From NCBI RefSeq assembly GCF_014195685.1, contig NZ_JACICF010000002.1:62001-126000 (forward strand): DNA of 64,000 bases, given 5' to 3'. The stretch is from Sphingomicrobium lutaoense (GTDB lineage: Bacteria; Pseudomonadota; Alphaproteobacteria; Sphingomonadales; Sphingomonadaceae). Shown in pieces: positions 1 to 9,783 of the stretch. The translations under genes and the position numbers were made by a program. The notes beneath the pieces are model-generated. The model saw only the letters and a program-made list of their open reading frames with translations, searched no databases and was not told the origin of the DNA. Every line of letters begins with the position of its first letter. Positions within the stretch are counted from its first letter, which is position 1.

Positions 1-1994
1 CCAGCGGGGATCCCTATTTCAGCCACCCTATCGAGGTGGCGGGGATCCTCACCGATCTCAAGCTCGACGATGAGACCATCGTCACCGCGATCCTCCACGA
101 CACGATCGAGGACACGGTCGCGACCCATGAGCAGATCGAGAATTTGTTCGGGGAGAATGTCGCTCGGCTGGTCGATGGCGTGACCAAGCTGTCCAAGGTC
201 GAGGCGATGAGCGAAAGCGAGCGCGCGGCTGAGAATTTGCGCAAGTTCCTGCTCGCGCTGTCGGGCGATATCCGCGTGCTATTGGTGAAGCTCGCCGACC
301 GCCTGCACAACATGCGCACACTCCACCATATTCCCAAGGAAGAGAAACGCCGCCGCATCGCCCGCGAGACGATGGATATCTATGCGCCGCTCGCTGAGCG
401 CATCGGCATGTACGAGATGATGAAGGAGATGCAGACGCTCGCCTTCAAGGAACTCGAACCCGATGCCTATGCCTCGATCACCCGCCGCCTCGAGCAACTG
501 AACGAGCAGGGCGGCGACCTGGTCAACCGGATCGGTCTCAACCTCCAGCTCCATCTCGAGGACCATGGCATGTCGGCCGAGGTCACGGGGCGCGAGAAGC
601 ACCCCTATTCGATCTGGAAGAAGATGGCCGAAAGGCACATCAGCTTCGAGCAATTGTCCGACGTGATGGCTTTCCGCGTGATCGTCGATACGGTCGATGA
701 CGTCTATCGCGCGCTTGGCCTCATTCACCAGCGCTGGCCGATGGTGCCGGGCCGCTACAAGGATTTCATCTCGACACCGAAGCGCAACGGATACCGTTCG
801 CTCCACACCTCGGTCATCCATGACAGCAACATGCGGATCGAGATCCAGATCCGTACCCGCGAGATGCACGAGCAGGCCGAGCGTGGCCTCGCTGCCCATT
901 GGGCCTACAAGGAAGGCAAGCCCGCCGCGGACATCAAGGTGCCGTGGATTTCCGATCTCGTCGAAATCCTCGACCATGCCGCCAGCCCCGAGGAACTGCT
1001 CGAGCATACGCGCATGGCGATGTACCAGGACCGCATTTTCGCCTTCACTCCCAAGGGGGAGCTCATCCAGCTGCCCAAGGGCGCCACGCCGGTCGATTTC
1101 GCTTATGCGGTCCATACCGACCTTGGGGACCAGACCGTTGGCGCGAAGGTCAATGGCCGCGTGGTGCCATTGCGCACCCTTCTCGACAATGGCGACCAGG
1201 TGGACATTCTCGCCTCGGAATCGCAGCATCCCCAACCAAGCTGGCTGCGCTTCGTCGCGACGGGCAAGGCGCGCTCGGCGGTTCGCCGCTTCGTGCGCCA
1301 GAAGGAAGCCGGCGAGACGATCGAACTGGGCCGCAAGATCTTTCAGGAAATCGTCGAACGGCTCGAAGGCGATCTGCCCAAGGATCCGGTCAAGACCGCT
1401 GCCCGCGCACTGATGATGGATGACGAGGATGCGCTGATGAAGGCGATTGCTCGTCGTCGCCTCACCGATGAAGCGGTGATGGAAGCACTGGTCCCGGGTT
1501 CGACCACCGAGAAGAAGGGACTGTTGGGGCGGCGGCGCAAGAAGCGCAAGACGCCGGGCCAGCGGCAGGCGATCTCGATCAAGGGGCTGACCGCCGGCGT
1601 GGCCTATGACCTCGCCGAATGTTGCCACCCCATTCCGGGCGACCGCATCGTCGGCGTGCGCGGCGAGGACGAAGCGATCGACGTCCATGTCATCGGCTGC
1701 GACAAGCTCGCCAACGGGGTCGATGCCGACTGGATCGATCTGTCATGGGGCGAAAGCGACGGCGGCACCGCGCGGATCACCGTCGTGCTGCGCGACGTCG
1801 CGGGCGCGCTGGGCGAAATGGCGGGCATCTTCGGGGCGAAGGACGCCAATATCGTCAACCTGCAGCTCGCGCACCGCGACGGCAGCTTCCACACCTTCCA
1901 TGTCGATGTGGAACTGCACGACCTCGCGCACCTCCACGCGATCATCGCCGCGCTGCGCGCGTCCGACGTGGTCAGCCAGGCCGACCGGATCTAG
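1..1994 (+). CDS. rsh: Bifunctional (p)ppGpp synthetase/hydrolase, Rel/SpoT family (5' partial)
   Basis: Makes and degrades the alarmone (p)ppGpp in the cytoplasm. The reading frame is open from the first complete codon at base 3, where the text already reads like the family's GDPYFSHP motif, so the true start lies left of the window. The visible part carries the hydrolase HD motif (HDTIEDT, near base 96), the synthetase domain with its YRSLHTS motif (near base 795), a TGS domain (about 1030-1215), a Cys-containing zinc-finger-like stretch (near 1620) and a C-terminal ACT domain (about 1765-1985). Both catalytic halves look intact, as expected for the single Rel/SpoT enzyme of most alphaproteobacteria. 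The TAG stop at 1992-1994 shares the palindrome CTAG with the stop of the convergent maeB gene. Confidence 0.95.
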   Translation, partial: SGDPYFSHPIEVAGILTDLKLDDETIVTAILHDTIEDTVATHEQIENLFGENVARLVDGVTKLSKVEAMSESERAAENLRKFLLALSGDIRVLLVKLADRLHNMRTLHHIPKEEKRRRIARETMDIYAPLAERIGMYEMMKEMQTLAFKELEPDAYASITRRLEQLNEQGGDLVNRIGLNLQLHLEDHGMSAEVTGREKHPYSIWKKMAERHISFEQLSDVMAFRVIVDTVDDVYRALGLIHQRWPMVPGRYKDFISTPKRNGYRSLHTSVIHDSNMRIEIQIRTREMHEQAERGLAAHWAYKEGKPAADIKVPWISDLVEILDHAASPEELLEHTRMAMYQDRIFAFTPKGELIQLPKGATPVDFAYAVHTDLGDQTVGAKVNGRVVPLRTLLDNGDQVDILASESQHPQPSWLRFVATGKARSAVRRFVRQKEAGETIELGRKIFQEIVERLEGDLPKDPVKTAARALMMDDEDALMKAIARRRLTDEAVMEALVPGSTTEKKGLLGRRRKKRKTPGQRQAISIKGLTAGVAYDLAECCHPIPGDRIVGVRGEDEAIDVHVIGCDKLANGVDADWIDLSWGESDGGTARITVVLRDVAGALGEMAGIFGAKDANIVNLQLAHRDGSFHTFHVDVELHDLAHLHAIIAALRASDVVSQADRI

Positions 1995-4297
1995 CCGACC
2001 ATTTCGCGCGCCGCGCCGCGCATCGCCGCATTGCCGCGCCGGATCGAGTCGGCACCGCCCGCCGCCAGAACCGCCAGCGTGACGAGGTCGCTCGACGAGG
2101 CGGTCATCGGGGCGATCTGCACTGGCAGGCTCATGCCGAGGAGATAGGGGCCAAGCACGTCCTCGCCGCCCACCGCGCGCAGCAGCTTGGCGGAAATGTT
2201 GGCCGACTGGAGGCCCGGCATGATGAGGATGTTGGCGGGACCGGTGAGGCGGCTGAAGCTGTAATATTTGCGCTGCGCCTCATAGTTGAGCGCGACATCG
2301 GGGCCCATTTCGCCTTCATATTCGAAATCGGTGGTCATCCGGTCGAGCAGCTTCACCGCACCGCGCAATTCCTCGATGTGGCGGCCCGGGGGGTTGCCGA
2401 AGGTGGTGTAGCTGATGAAAGCGACCCGCGGCTCGGTGCCCATGCGACGAGCGAAGGCCGCGGCCCGCACCGCGATCGCCGCCAGCTGCTCGGCACTCGG
2501 CCGCTCGCTTACCGCCGTATCGGCGATCAGCACGGTCTGCTGCTTGGTAGCGACGATGTTGACGCCAAAGGGCTCGGCACCCTGCTCGTCGTCGATTACC
2601 GTGCGCACCTGCGCGAGGCTCTGGCTGAAGGGGCGCGTGGTGCCCGTGATCATCGCATCGCCTTCTCCGAGCGCCAGCATGGCGGCGGTGAAATAGTTGC
2701 GGTCCTGGTTTACCATCCGCTCCACCTGGCGGCGCAGCATGCCGTTGCGGGCATGGCGTTCGTAGATGAAGTCGACCGCCCGGCTCACCAACGGCGAATT
2801 GCGGCTGTTAAGCACTTCATATTCGCTCGCGTCCTCGACGCCGAGCGCGCGCAGCTTGTCATGCACATCGTCGCGGCCGACCAGTACCGGCGTGCCATAG
2901 CCGCCTTCCTTGAAGGCGATCGCGGCGCGCAGGACATTGTCTTCCTCGCCCTCTGCGAACAGCACGCGCTTGGGATTGCGCTTGGCCGCTTCGAAAGCGA
3001 GGCTCATCACCGCGGCGGTGGGATTGAGACGCGCGCGCAAGGTCGCGCGATAGGCGTCCATGTCCTCGATCGGCTTCTGCGCGACGCCGCTGTCCATCGC
3101 CGCCTGCGCGACCGCTGCCGGCACGACCTCGATGAGGCGCGGATCGAAAGGCGCGGGGATGATATAGTCCGGACCGAAGCTCTTCGAGGCACCGCCATAG
3201 GCAGCGGCGACTTCCTCGGGCACCGCTTCGCGCGCCAGTTCGGCGAGCGCCTGCGCGGCGGCGATCTTCATTTCCTCGTTGATCGCGCTGGCGCGCACGT
3301 CGAGCGCACCGCGGAAGATGAAGGGGAAACCAAGGACATTGTTGACCTGGTTGGGATAGTCGGAGCGCCCGGTCGCGACGATCGCGTCGGGGCGCGCCTT
3401 CTTGGCCTCGGGCGGAGTGATCTCGGGGTCCGGGTTGGCCATCGCGAAGATGATCGGCTGCGGCGCCATCTTCTTGACCATCTCGCCATTGAGAACGTTG
3501 CCTGCCGAGAGGCCAAGGAAGACATCGGCATCGACCAGCGCTTCCTCGAGCGTACGGCGGTCGGTTTCGACCGCTTGCGCCGATTTCCACTGGTCGAGAT
3601 CGTCGCGGCCAGTGTGGATGACGCCCTTGCGGTCGCACATGATGACATGGTCGCGCTTCACGCCCATCTCGCGGATGAGGTCGGCACAGGCGATCGCCGC
3701 CGCGCCCGCACCGTTCACGACGACGCGCACTTCCTCCATCTTGCGACCCGTGATCCGGCACGCGTTGATAAGCCCCGCCGCGGTGATGATCGCGGTGCCA
3801 TGCTGGTCGTCATGGAAGACGGGGATCTGCATCCGCTCCTTGAGGGCCTGCTCGATCACGAAACAGTCGGGCGCGCCGATGTCCTCGAGGTTGATGCCGC
3901 CGAAGCTGGGCCCCATCAGGGCAACCGCATTGATGAAGGCGTCGCAATCCTCGGTGTCCAGCTCGAGGTCGATCGAGTCGACATCGGCGAAGCGCTTGAA
4001 GAGGACCGCCTTGCCTTCCATTACCGGCTTCGAAGCAAGCGCGCCGAGATTGCCCAGCCCGAGGATTGCCGAACCGTTGGAGATGACCGCGACCAGATTG
4101 CCCTTGGCCGTGAGTTCATAGGCGCTGCCCGGATCCTCGGCGATCGCCTTCACCGGCACCGCGACGCCCGGCGAATAAGCGAGCGCAAGGTCGCGCTGTG
4201 TCGCCATCGGCTTGGTCGGGGTGATCTCGATCTTGCCGGGACGCCCGCGGGCGTGGAAATCCAGCGCTTCGGTATCCGAAAACTTTACGTCGGTCAT
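1991..4297 (-). CDS. maeB: NADP-dependent malic enzyme with C-terminal phosphotransacetylase-like domain
   Basis: Oxidatively decarboxylates malate to pyruvate, feeding NADPH and gluconeogenic metabolism. The 768-residue protein has the malic enzyme N-terminal and NAD(P)-binding domains (GLGNLGA near residue 70, NGAGAAA near 190). From about residue 430 a phosphate acetyltransferase-like domain follows (RVLFAEGEEDNVLRAA), the hybrid architecture of MaeB, where this second domain is thought to be regulatory. I place the start at 4297 (MTDVKFSD) because GAGGAGAGGTT sits just upstream; an in-frame ATG at 4348 would add 17 unconserved-looking residues. It converges on rsh and shares the CTAG stop. 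The upstream gap of about 100 bases to mutS is divergent and must hold both promoters. Confidence 0.95.
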   Translation of the reverse strand: MTDVKFSDTEALDFHARGRPGKIEITPTKPMATQRDLALAYSPGVAVPVKAIAEDPGSAYELTAKGNLVAVISNGSAILGLGNLGALASKPVMEGKAVLFKRFADVDSIDLELDTEDCDAFINAVALMGPSFGGINLEDIGAPDCFVIEQALKERMQIPVFHDDQHGTAIITAAGLINACRITGRKMEEVRVVVNGAGAAAIACADLIREMGVKRDHVIMCDRKGVIHTGRDDLDQWKSAQAVETDRRTLEEALVDADVFLGLSAGNVLNGEMVKKMAPQPIIFAMANPDPEITPPEAKKARPDAIVATGRSDYPNQVNNVLGFPFIFRGALDVRASAINEEMKIAAAQALAELAREAVPEEVAAAYGGASKSFGPDYIIPAPFDPRLIEVVPAAVAQAAMDSGVAQKPIEDMDAYRATLRARLNPTAAVMSLAFEAAKRNPKRVLFAEGEEDNVLRAAIAFKEGGYGTPVLVGRDDVHDKLRALGVEDASEYEVLNSRNSPLVSRAVDFIYERHARNGMLRRQVERMVNQDRNYFTAAMLALGEGDAMITGTTRPFSQSLAQVRTVIDDEQGAEPFGVNIVATKQQTVLIADTAVSERPSAEQLAAIAVRAAAFARRMGTEPRVAFISYTTFGNPPGRHIEELRGAVKLLDRMTTDFEYEGEMGPDVALNYEAQRKYYSFSRLTGPANILIMPGLQSANISAKLLRAVGGEDVLGPYLLGMSLPVQIAPMTASSSDLVTLAVLAAGGADSIRRGNAAMRGAAREMVG

Positions 4298-4398
4298 AAC
4301 CTCTCCTCTAGGAGTGCGCCCATAATCGGATTTGCCCACAAGAGTCACGCCTTTGAAGCATGGGCAAGGCGCATCAAAGCGGCTAGCGTGACCAATCG

Positions 4399-7008
4399 AT
4401 GGCCCGCGATGATTCTGAACCCAAAATGACGCCGATGATGGCGCAATATCGTGCGCTCAAGAAGGAAGCGGGCGATGCCCTTCTCTTCTATCGCATGGGC
4501 GATTTCTTCGAACTTTTCTTCGAGGATGCCAGGGTCGCGGCGGCCTGTCTCGACATTGCGCTGACGCGGCGCGGCAAGGAGAAGGGCGAGGAAGTGCCGA
4601 TGTGCGGCGTGCCCGTCCATGCCGCCGAAAATTATCTCGCCCGGCTCATCCGCGCGGGGCATCGCGTCGCGATCGCCGAACAGGTCGAGACCCCCGCCGA
4701 AGCGAAAAAGCGCGGCGGATCGAAGGCGCTGGTCGAGCGGGCGATCATCCGCATGGTCACGCCGGGCACGCTGACCGAGGAAAATCTTCTCGAAAGCCGC
4801 GCGGCCAACTGGCTCGCTGCCATCGGCAGAGCGGGCGAGGAATGGGCGATCGCTGCTGCCGACATCTCGACCGGACGGTTCGAACTGGTGGCCTGCGGAC
4901 CGGGCGACCTCGCCGCCGAACTGGCGCGCCTCGACCCCGCCGAAGTGATCGCCAAGGAAAAGGTGCCGGGCATGGATGCCGTGCCGACGGGCGAAGGCTT
5001 CGACAGCGTCGCGGGCGAAAAGGCGCTCAAGTTGCGCTTCGGCGTCAGGACGCTTGACGGCTTCGGCGCACCCGGACGCGCCGAATTGTGCGCGGCGGGT
5101 GGCCTTCTTGCCTATTTGGGCGCGACCCAGAAAGGCGCGGACACCTTCCTTGCGCCCCCGCGCCGGATCGAGCGCAGCGCGCACATGGCGATCGATCCCG
5201 CGACCCGCGAGAGCCTCGAGATCACCAGCAGCCAGTCGGGCGGGCTCAAGGGCAGTCTGCTCGAATGTGTCGACCGCTGCGTCACCGCGGGCGGGCGCCG
5301 GATGCTCGCTCAGGACCTGTCGGCGCCGCTCACCGACCGGGCGGCGATCGCGGCGCGGCTCGCGATGGTGCAGCATTTCGCCGACGACCAGCTCAGGCGC
5401 GACGATGTGCGGCGGCTCCTCAAGGCGATGCCCGACATCGCCCGAGCGTTGGGCCGGCTGGTCGCGGGGCGCGGGGGTCCGCGCGATCTGGGCCAGCTTC
5501 GCGACGGCCTTCGCGAAGCGCGGGCATTGTCTGCGCGCCTTGCCGAGGATGCCGATCTCCCCGAACTGCTCGCGAGCCTGCTTCCGCGCCTCACGGGCCA
5601 TGATGCGCTGATCGACGAACTGGAACGCGCGCTCGTCCCCTCCCCGCCCGTCGAAGCGGCCAAGGGCGGCTATATCGCCGAGGGCTATGATCCCGAGCTC
5701 GATGGGCTCCGCGACGCCGCCTCGGGGGGCAAGAAGGCGATCGCGATGCTGGAGACCCGCTATCGCAAAGCGACCGGCATCAACGCCCTCAAGATCCGCC
5801 ACAACAATGTGCTTGGCTATCATATCGAGGTGCCATCGCGGCACGCCGAGGCGCTGATGGCCGAGGATTCGGGCTTCACCCATCGCCAGACGATGGCAAG
5901 CGCGGTGCGTTTCAATTCACCTGACCTCCATGAGGAAGCGACACGTCTTACCGATGCCGCCGGACAGGCGCTCGAACGCGAAGCGCGCCATCTCGATGCG
6001 CTCACCCGCCGCGTGGTCGAACGCGCCGCGGCGCTGGCCGACAGCGCCGACGCCGCGCACCGGATCGATGTCGCGGCGGGCCATGCCGCCCGGGCGGTCG
6101 AGGGGGGCTGGACGCTGCCCGCGCTGGTCGAGGATCCTTGCCTCGAGATCGAGGGAGGCCGCCATCCGGTGGTCGAGGCCGCGGTCGAGGCGACCGGCGA
6201 ACGCTTCATTGCCAATGATCTGGAAATGGGCCCGAACGACCGGCTGTGGCTGATCACCGGTCCCAACATGGGCGGCAAGTCGACCTTTCTGCGACAGGCC
6301 GCGATCATCGCCCTGCTCGCGCAGGCCGGAAGCTATGTCCCCGCTGCCTCGGCGCGGATCGGTCTGGTCGACCGCCTGTTCAGCCGGGTCGGCGCGGCCG
6401 ACAATCTCGCACGGGGACGCTCGACCTTCATGGTCGAAATGGTCGAGACCGCCGCCATCCTCAGCCAGGCGAGCCGCAACAGCCTCGTCATCCTCGACGA
6501 GATCGGTCGCGGCACCTCAACTTATGACGGGCTGGCAATCGCCTGGGCGGTGGTCGAGGCGATGCATGACGACATCAAGGCGCGCACCCTGTTCGCCACC
6601 CATTATCATGAGCTTACCCGGCTCGCCGATCGCCTCGATGCCCTGTCGCTGCACCATGTGCGGGCGCGCGAATATAAGGGCGAACTGGTGCTCCTCCACG
6701 AAGTCGCCGACGGACCCGCCGATCGCAGCTATGGTATCGCGGTCGCCAAGCTCGCGGGCCTCGCGCCCAAGGTGCTGTCGCGCGCCCGCGCGGTGCTCGA
6801 AAAGCTCGAGGAAGGACGCGAGGCAAGCGGCGGCATTGCGGCGGGGCTCGATGCACTCCCGCTCTTTGCCGCCATGCCGGTGGCAGCCGAGGAGCCGGAG
6901 AAAGGCGATCCGCTCGCCAAGGCGCTTTCCGACATCGATCCCGACGCCCTCAGCCCGCGCGAAGCGCTCGACGCGCTTTACCGGCTCAAGCAGCTGGCGG
7001 ACGACTGA
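4399..7008 (+). CDS. mutS: DNA mismatch repair protein MutS
   Basis: Recognises base mismatches and small loops and starts methyl-independent or MutL-directed repair. The 869-residue length is normal. The N-terminal mismatch-binding domain has the Phe-x-Glu wedge at F36 and E38, inside MGDFFELFF. The ATPase domain has Walker A GPNMGGKST near residue 621 and Walker B LVILDEIGRGTS near residue 695, followed by the TFATHYHEL motif. The stop TGA (7006-7008) overlaps the glnD ATG (7008) by one base, so the two genes are probably translationally coupled. Repair and nitrogen sensing have no obvious functional link, so this is likely transcriptional convenience. Confidence 0.97.
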   Translation: MARDDSEPKMTPMMAQYRALKKEAGDALLFYRMGDFFELFFEDARVAAACLDIALTRRGKEKGEEVPMCGVPVHAAENYLARLIRAGHRVAIAEQVETPAEAKKRGGSKALVERAIIRMVTPGTLTEENLLESRAANWLAAIGRAGEEWAIAAADISTGRFELVACGPGDLAAELARLDPAEVIAKEKVPGMDAVPTGEGFDSVAGEKALKLRFGVRTLDGFGAPGRAELCAAGGLLAYLGATQKGADTFLAPPRRIERSAHMAIDPATRESLEITSSQSGGLKGSLLECVDRCVTAGGRRMLAQDLSAPLTDRAAIAARLAMVQHFADDQLRRDDVRRLLKAMPDIARALGRLVAGRGGPRDLGQLRDGLREARALSARLAEDADLPELLASLLPRLTGHDALIDELERALVPSPPVEAAKGGYIAEGYDPELDGLRDAASGGKKAIAMLETRYRKATGINALKIRHNNVLGYHIEVPSRHAEALMAEDSGFTHRQTMASAVRFNSPDLHEEATRLTDAAGQALEREARHLDALTRRVVERAAALADSADAAHRIDVAAGHAARAVEGGWTLPALVEDPCLEIEGGRHPVVEAAVEATGERFIANDLEMGPNDRLWLITGPNMGGKSTFLRQAAIIALLAQAGSYVPAASARIGLVDRLFSRVGAADNLARGRSTFMVEMVETAAILSQASRNSLVILDEIGRGTSTYDGLAIAWAVVEAMHDDIKARTLFATHYHELTRLADRLDALSLHHVRAREYKGELVLLHEVADGPADRSYGIAVAKLAGLAPKVLSRARAVLEKLEEGREASGGIAAGLDALPLFAAMPVAAEEPEKGDPLAKALSDIDPDALSPREALDALYRLKQLADD

Positions 7009-9734
7009 TGCAGCCGCTCCGCGTCGGGGATGTGGACGACCGGCGGACGATCATCGACCGCCGCGACCTCGCCGACCGGATCGCCGGACTGCCTCCGGGC
7101 CCCGACCTTCGCGACCGCGCGGTCGACCTTCTCAAGCAGGCCAACGAGGCGGGCCGCGAGGAGATCGCGCGCCGCGTGGCCGAAGAACCCTATCGCGGGC
7201 GCGTCCATGCCGCCGCTTACGGCTTCCTCGCGGACCAGCTGGTGCGGCTGGCCGATGATTTCGTCCGCCAGCGCCTCTATCCCAATGCCAATCCCTCGTC
7301 AGGCGAACGGATCGCCATCGCGGGCGTAGGCGGCACCGGGCGGGGCGAGATGGCACCGCACAGCGACCTCGATCTGATGCTGATCGTCCCCCAGCGCAAG
7401 CTGGCCTGGAACGAGCAGGTGATCGAGGCCCTGCTCTACATTCTCTGGGATCTCGGCCTGACCGTCGGCCAGTCGGTGCGCACGCCGTCCGAAATGCTGA
7501 CCCTGTCGCGCGACGACATGGCGATCCGAACCGCCATTCTCGAAAGCCGCTGGATCTGGGGTGACGAGCAGCTTTACGACCAGTCGATGGCTGCTTTCCG
7601 CCGCGACATCGTCGGCGACAGCGCCGCGGAATTCGTCGCCGCCAAGATGAAGGAACGCGACGAGCGGCACGAGCGCCTCGGCGACACCCGCTATCTCGTC
7701 GAGCCCAATGTGAAGGACGGCAAGGGCGGACTGCGTGACCTGCACACCCTCTACTGGATCGGCAAATATGTGTTCGGCGTGCGCAGTCCCGCCGAACTGG
7801 TCGATGCGGGCCTTTTCGACGCGCGCGAGTTTCGCCGTTTCGAGCGCGCCGAGCGCTTCTTATGGTCGGTGCGTTGCCATCTGCACCTCGAGGCGGGCCG
7901 CGCCGAAGAACGTTTGGGCTTCGACATGCAGCGCCAGATTGCCGCGGCGATGAACTATTCGGACCGGCCGGGCAAATCAGCGGTCGAACGCTTCATGCAA
8001 TTCTACTTTCTCAACGCCAAGGCGGTGGGCGACCTTACCGGCGTGTTCCTTGCCCAGCTCGACGAGCGCATGGCCAAGTCGGGCAGCCGTTTCGCCCTTC
8101 CCACCATCCGCCGACGGCCCCGCCGGCTCGAAGGTTTCCAGCTCGACCGGGGCCGGCTCACCATTCCCTCCGCCCAATTCCTGCGCGAGGAGCCGGTGCG
8201 GCTCATCCAGATGTTCCGGCTCGCCCAGAGCGAGGGCCTCGAAATCCATCCCGACGCGATGCGCGCCGCGGCGCGCGAGGCGAGGCAGGTCGACGCGGTC
8301 CGCGACGATCCGCAGGCCAATGCCCTGTTCCTCGAGATTCTCACCGGCAAGGAAGGCACCGACACGGTGCTTCGCTGGATGAACGAGGCCGGCGTCTTCG
8401 GCCGCTTCGTTCCCGATTTCGGCCGGGTCGTCGCCCAGATGCAGTTCGACATGTATCATCACTATACCGTCGACGAGCATACGATCCGCGCGATCGGGCT
8501 CCTGGCGGCGATCGACCGGGGCGAGCTGAAGTCCGACCACCCGCTCGCCACCGCGCTCATCAAGCAGATCAGCAGTCGGCGCACCCTTTATGTCGCGGTG
8601 CTCCTGCACGACATCGCCAAGGGCCGCGGAGGCGATCATAGCGAGCTCGGGGCCGAGATCGCGATGCGGCTGGGACCGCGTTTCGGGCTCGACGAAGCCG
8701 AGACCGAGACCGTGGCCTGGCTGGTGCGCTACCATCTTCTCCTGTCGGCGACTGCCTTCAAGCGCGACATCGCCGATCCCAAGACGATCGAGGATTTCGT
8801 CGGCAGGGTCAAAAGCTCGGAGCGTCTCAAGCTGCTTTTCATCCTGACCGTGGTGGATATCCGCGCGGTCGGGCCGGGCGTGTGGACCGACTGGAAGCGG
8901 ACCTTGCTCAAGACCCTTTACGAGGCCGCCGAGGAAAGGCTGCGGCTGGGCCACAAGCAGCATGGCCGCACCGAACTGGTCGCCGAGAAGAAGGAAGCGC
9001 TTGGCCGCAAGCTCGGTTGGACCGGCGATGCGATGCGTGCGCATGGCAAGCGCCTGCCCGACAGCTATTGGCTCGCCGAGCCGCTCAATTGGCAGGTCGC
9101 CAATGCGCGGCAGATGGCCGAAGCAGAAGCGCGCATTGGCCCCGTCGAACCCAGCATCCGTCTGGCCAGCGACAAGGAGAGCGGGGCGACGAGGGTGAGC
9201 GTGTTCGCCGAGGACCGGCCCGGCCTCTTCTACCGCATCTGCGCGGCGCTGACCCGTGCAGGGGCGAGCATCATCGATGCGCGCATCCACACCACCAGCG
9301 ACGGGATGGCGCTCGACAATCTCCTGATCTGCGACCAGCAGGGCCGCGCCTATCGCGACCGGCGCCGCAAGGACCGGTTGACCGCCGCGCTCGATGCCGT
9401 GCTTTCCGATACCGAGGTGCCCGCACCACCGCCCTTCACCGAAATGTCGGCGCGCGACGAGGCTTTCCGCATCGCGCCCGCCGCGATGGTCGCGCCCGCC
9501 GCCTCGACCCGCTTTACCGTGATCGAGGTCCATGCGCGCGATCGCCCTGCCCTGCTAGCCCGGCTGGCCCATGCGATTTTCGACAGCGGTGCGATCGTCC
9601 ATTCGGCCCATGTCACTACCTATGGCGAGCGGGCGGTCGACACCTTCTATCTGACCGGTCAGGACGGTCGAAAACTGTCGGCCGATGCCGCCGAGCTTGT
9701 GCGCTCCGCGCTGCTCGGCGCCGCGAGGGCATGA
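7008..9734 (+). CDS. glnD: Bifunctional [protein-PII] uridylyltransferase/uridylyl-removing enzyme
   Basis: Senses glutamine and adds or removes UMP on PII signal proteins, setting nitrogen metabolism. The 908-residue chain has the full GlnD order. The nucleotidyltransferase motif GGTGRGEM followed by SDLDLML lies near residues 106-125. An HD hydrolase domain follows (LLHDIAKGRGGDHSELG near 532). Two ACT domains lie near residues 730 and 840 (FAEDRPGLFYRIC and HARDRPALLARL). All key motifs look intact, so both activities are expected. The ATG overlaps the mutS stop. A bidirectional terminator follows within ten bases of the stop codon. Confidence 0.96.
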   Translation: MQPLRVGDVDDRRTIIDRRDLADRIAGLPPGPDLRDRAVDLLKQANEAGREEIARRVAEEPYRGRVHAAAYGFLADQLVRLADDFVRQRLYPNANPSSGERIAIAGVGGTGRGEMAPHSDLDLMLIVPQRKLAWNEQVIEALLYILWDLGLTVGQSVRTPSEMLTLSRDDMAIRTAILESRWIWGDEQLYDQSMAAFRRDIVGDSAAEFVAAKMKERDERHERLGDTRYLVEPNVKDGKGGLRDLHTLYWIGKYVFGVRSPAELVDAGLFDAREFRRFERAERFLWSVRCHLHLEAGRAEERLGFDMQRQIAAAMNYSDRPGKSAVERFMQFYFLNAKAVGDLTGVFLAQLDERMAKSGSRFALPTIRRRPRRLEGFQLDRGRLTIPSAQFLREEPVRLIQMFRLAQSEGLEIHPDAMRAAAREARQVDAVRDDPQANALFLEILTGKEGTDTVLRWMNEAGVFGRFVPDFGRVVAQMQFDMYHHYTVDEHTIRAIGLLAAIDRGELKSDHPLATALIKQISSRRTLYVAVLLHDIAKGRGGDHSELGAEIAMRLGPRFGLDEAETETVAWLVRYHLLLSATAFKRDIADPKTIEDFVGRVKSSERLKLLFILTVVDIRAVGPGVWTDWKRTLLKTLYEAAEERLRLGHKQHGRTELVAEKKEALGRKLGWTGDAMRAHGKRLPDSYWLAEPLNWQVANARQMAEAEARIGPVEPSIRLASDKESGATRVSVFAEDRPGLFYRICAALTRAGASIIDARIHTTSDGMALDNLLICDQQGRAYRDRRRKDRLTAALDAVLSDTEVPAPPPFTEMSARDEAFRIAPAAMVAPAASTRFTVIEVHARDRPALLARLAHAIFDSGAIVHSAHVTTYGERAVDTFYLTGQDGRKLSADAAELVRSALLGAARA

Positions 9735-9769
9735 AAAAAGGGGCCTGCCCGACGGCAAGCCCCTCTTTA
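9734..9769. terminator. Bidirectional intrinsic terminator between glnD and the TonB receptor gene
   Basis: Arms GGGGCCTGCC (9740-9749) and GGCAAGCCCC (9754-9763) pair over ten positions with one mismatch around a CGAC loop. A run of A precedes the stem (U-run for the minus strand) and TCTTT follows it on the plus strand. It fits both glnD (plus) and the convergent TonB receptor gene (minus). Confidence 0.8.
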
Positions 9770-9783
9770 TCCATCAGAACGAA

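Noticed and set aside
1619-4429. Long open frame of about 936 codons on the plus strand opposite maeB
   Set aside because: maeB is certain on the other strand. The antisense product is Arg/Ala/Asp-rich low-complexity text with no motif or SD, typical of high-GC shadow frames.
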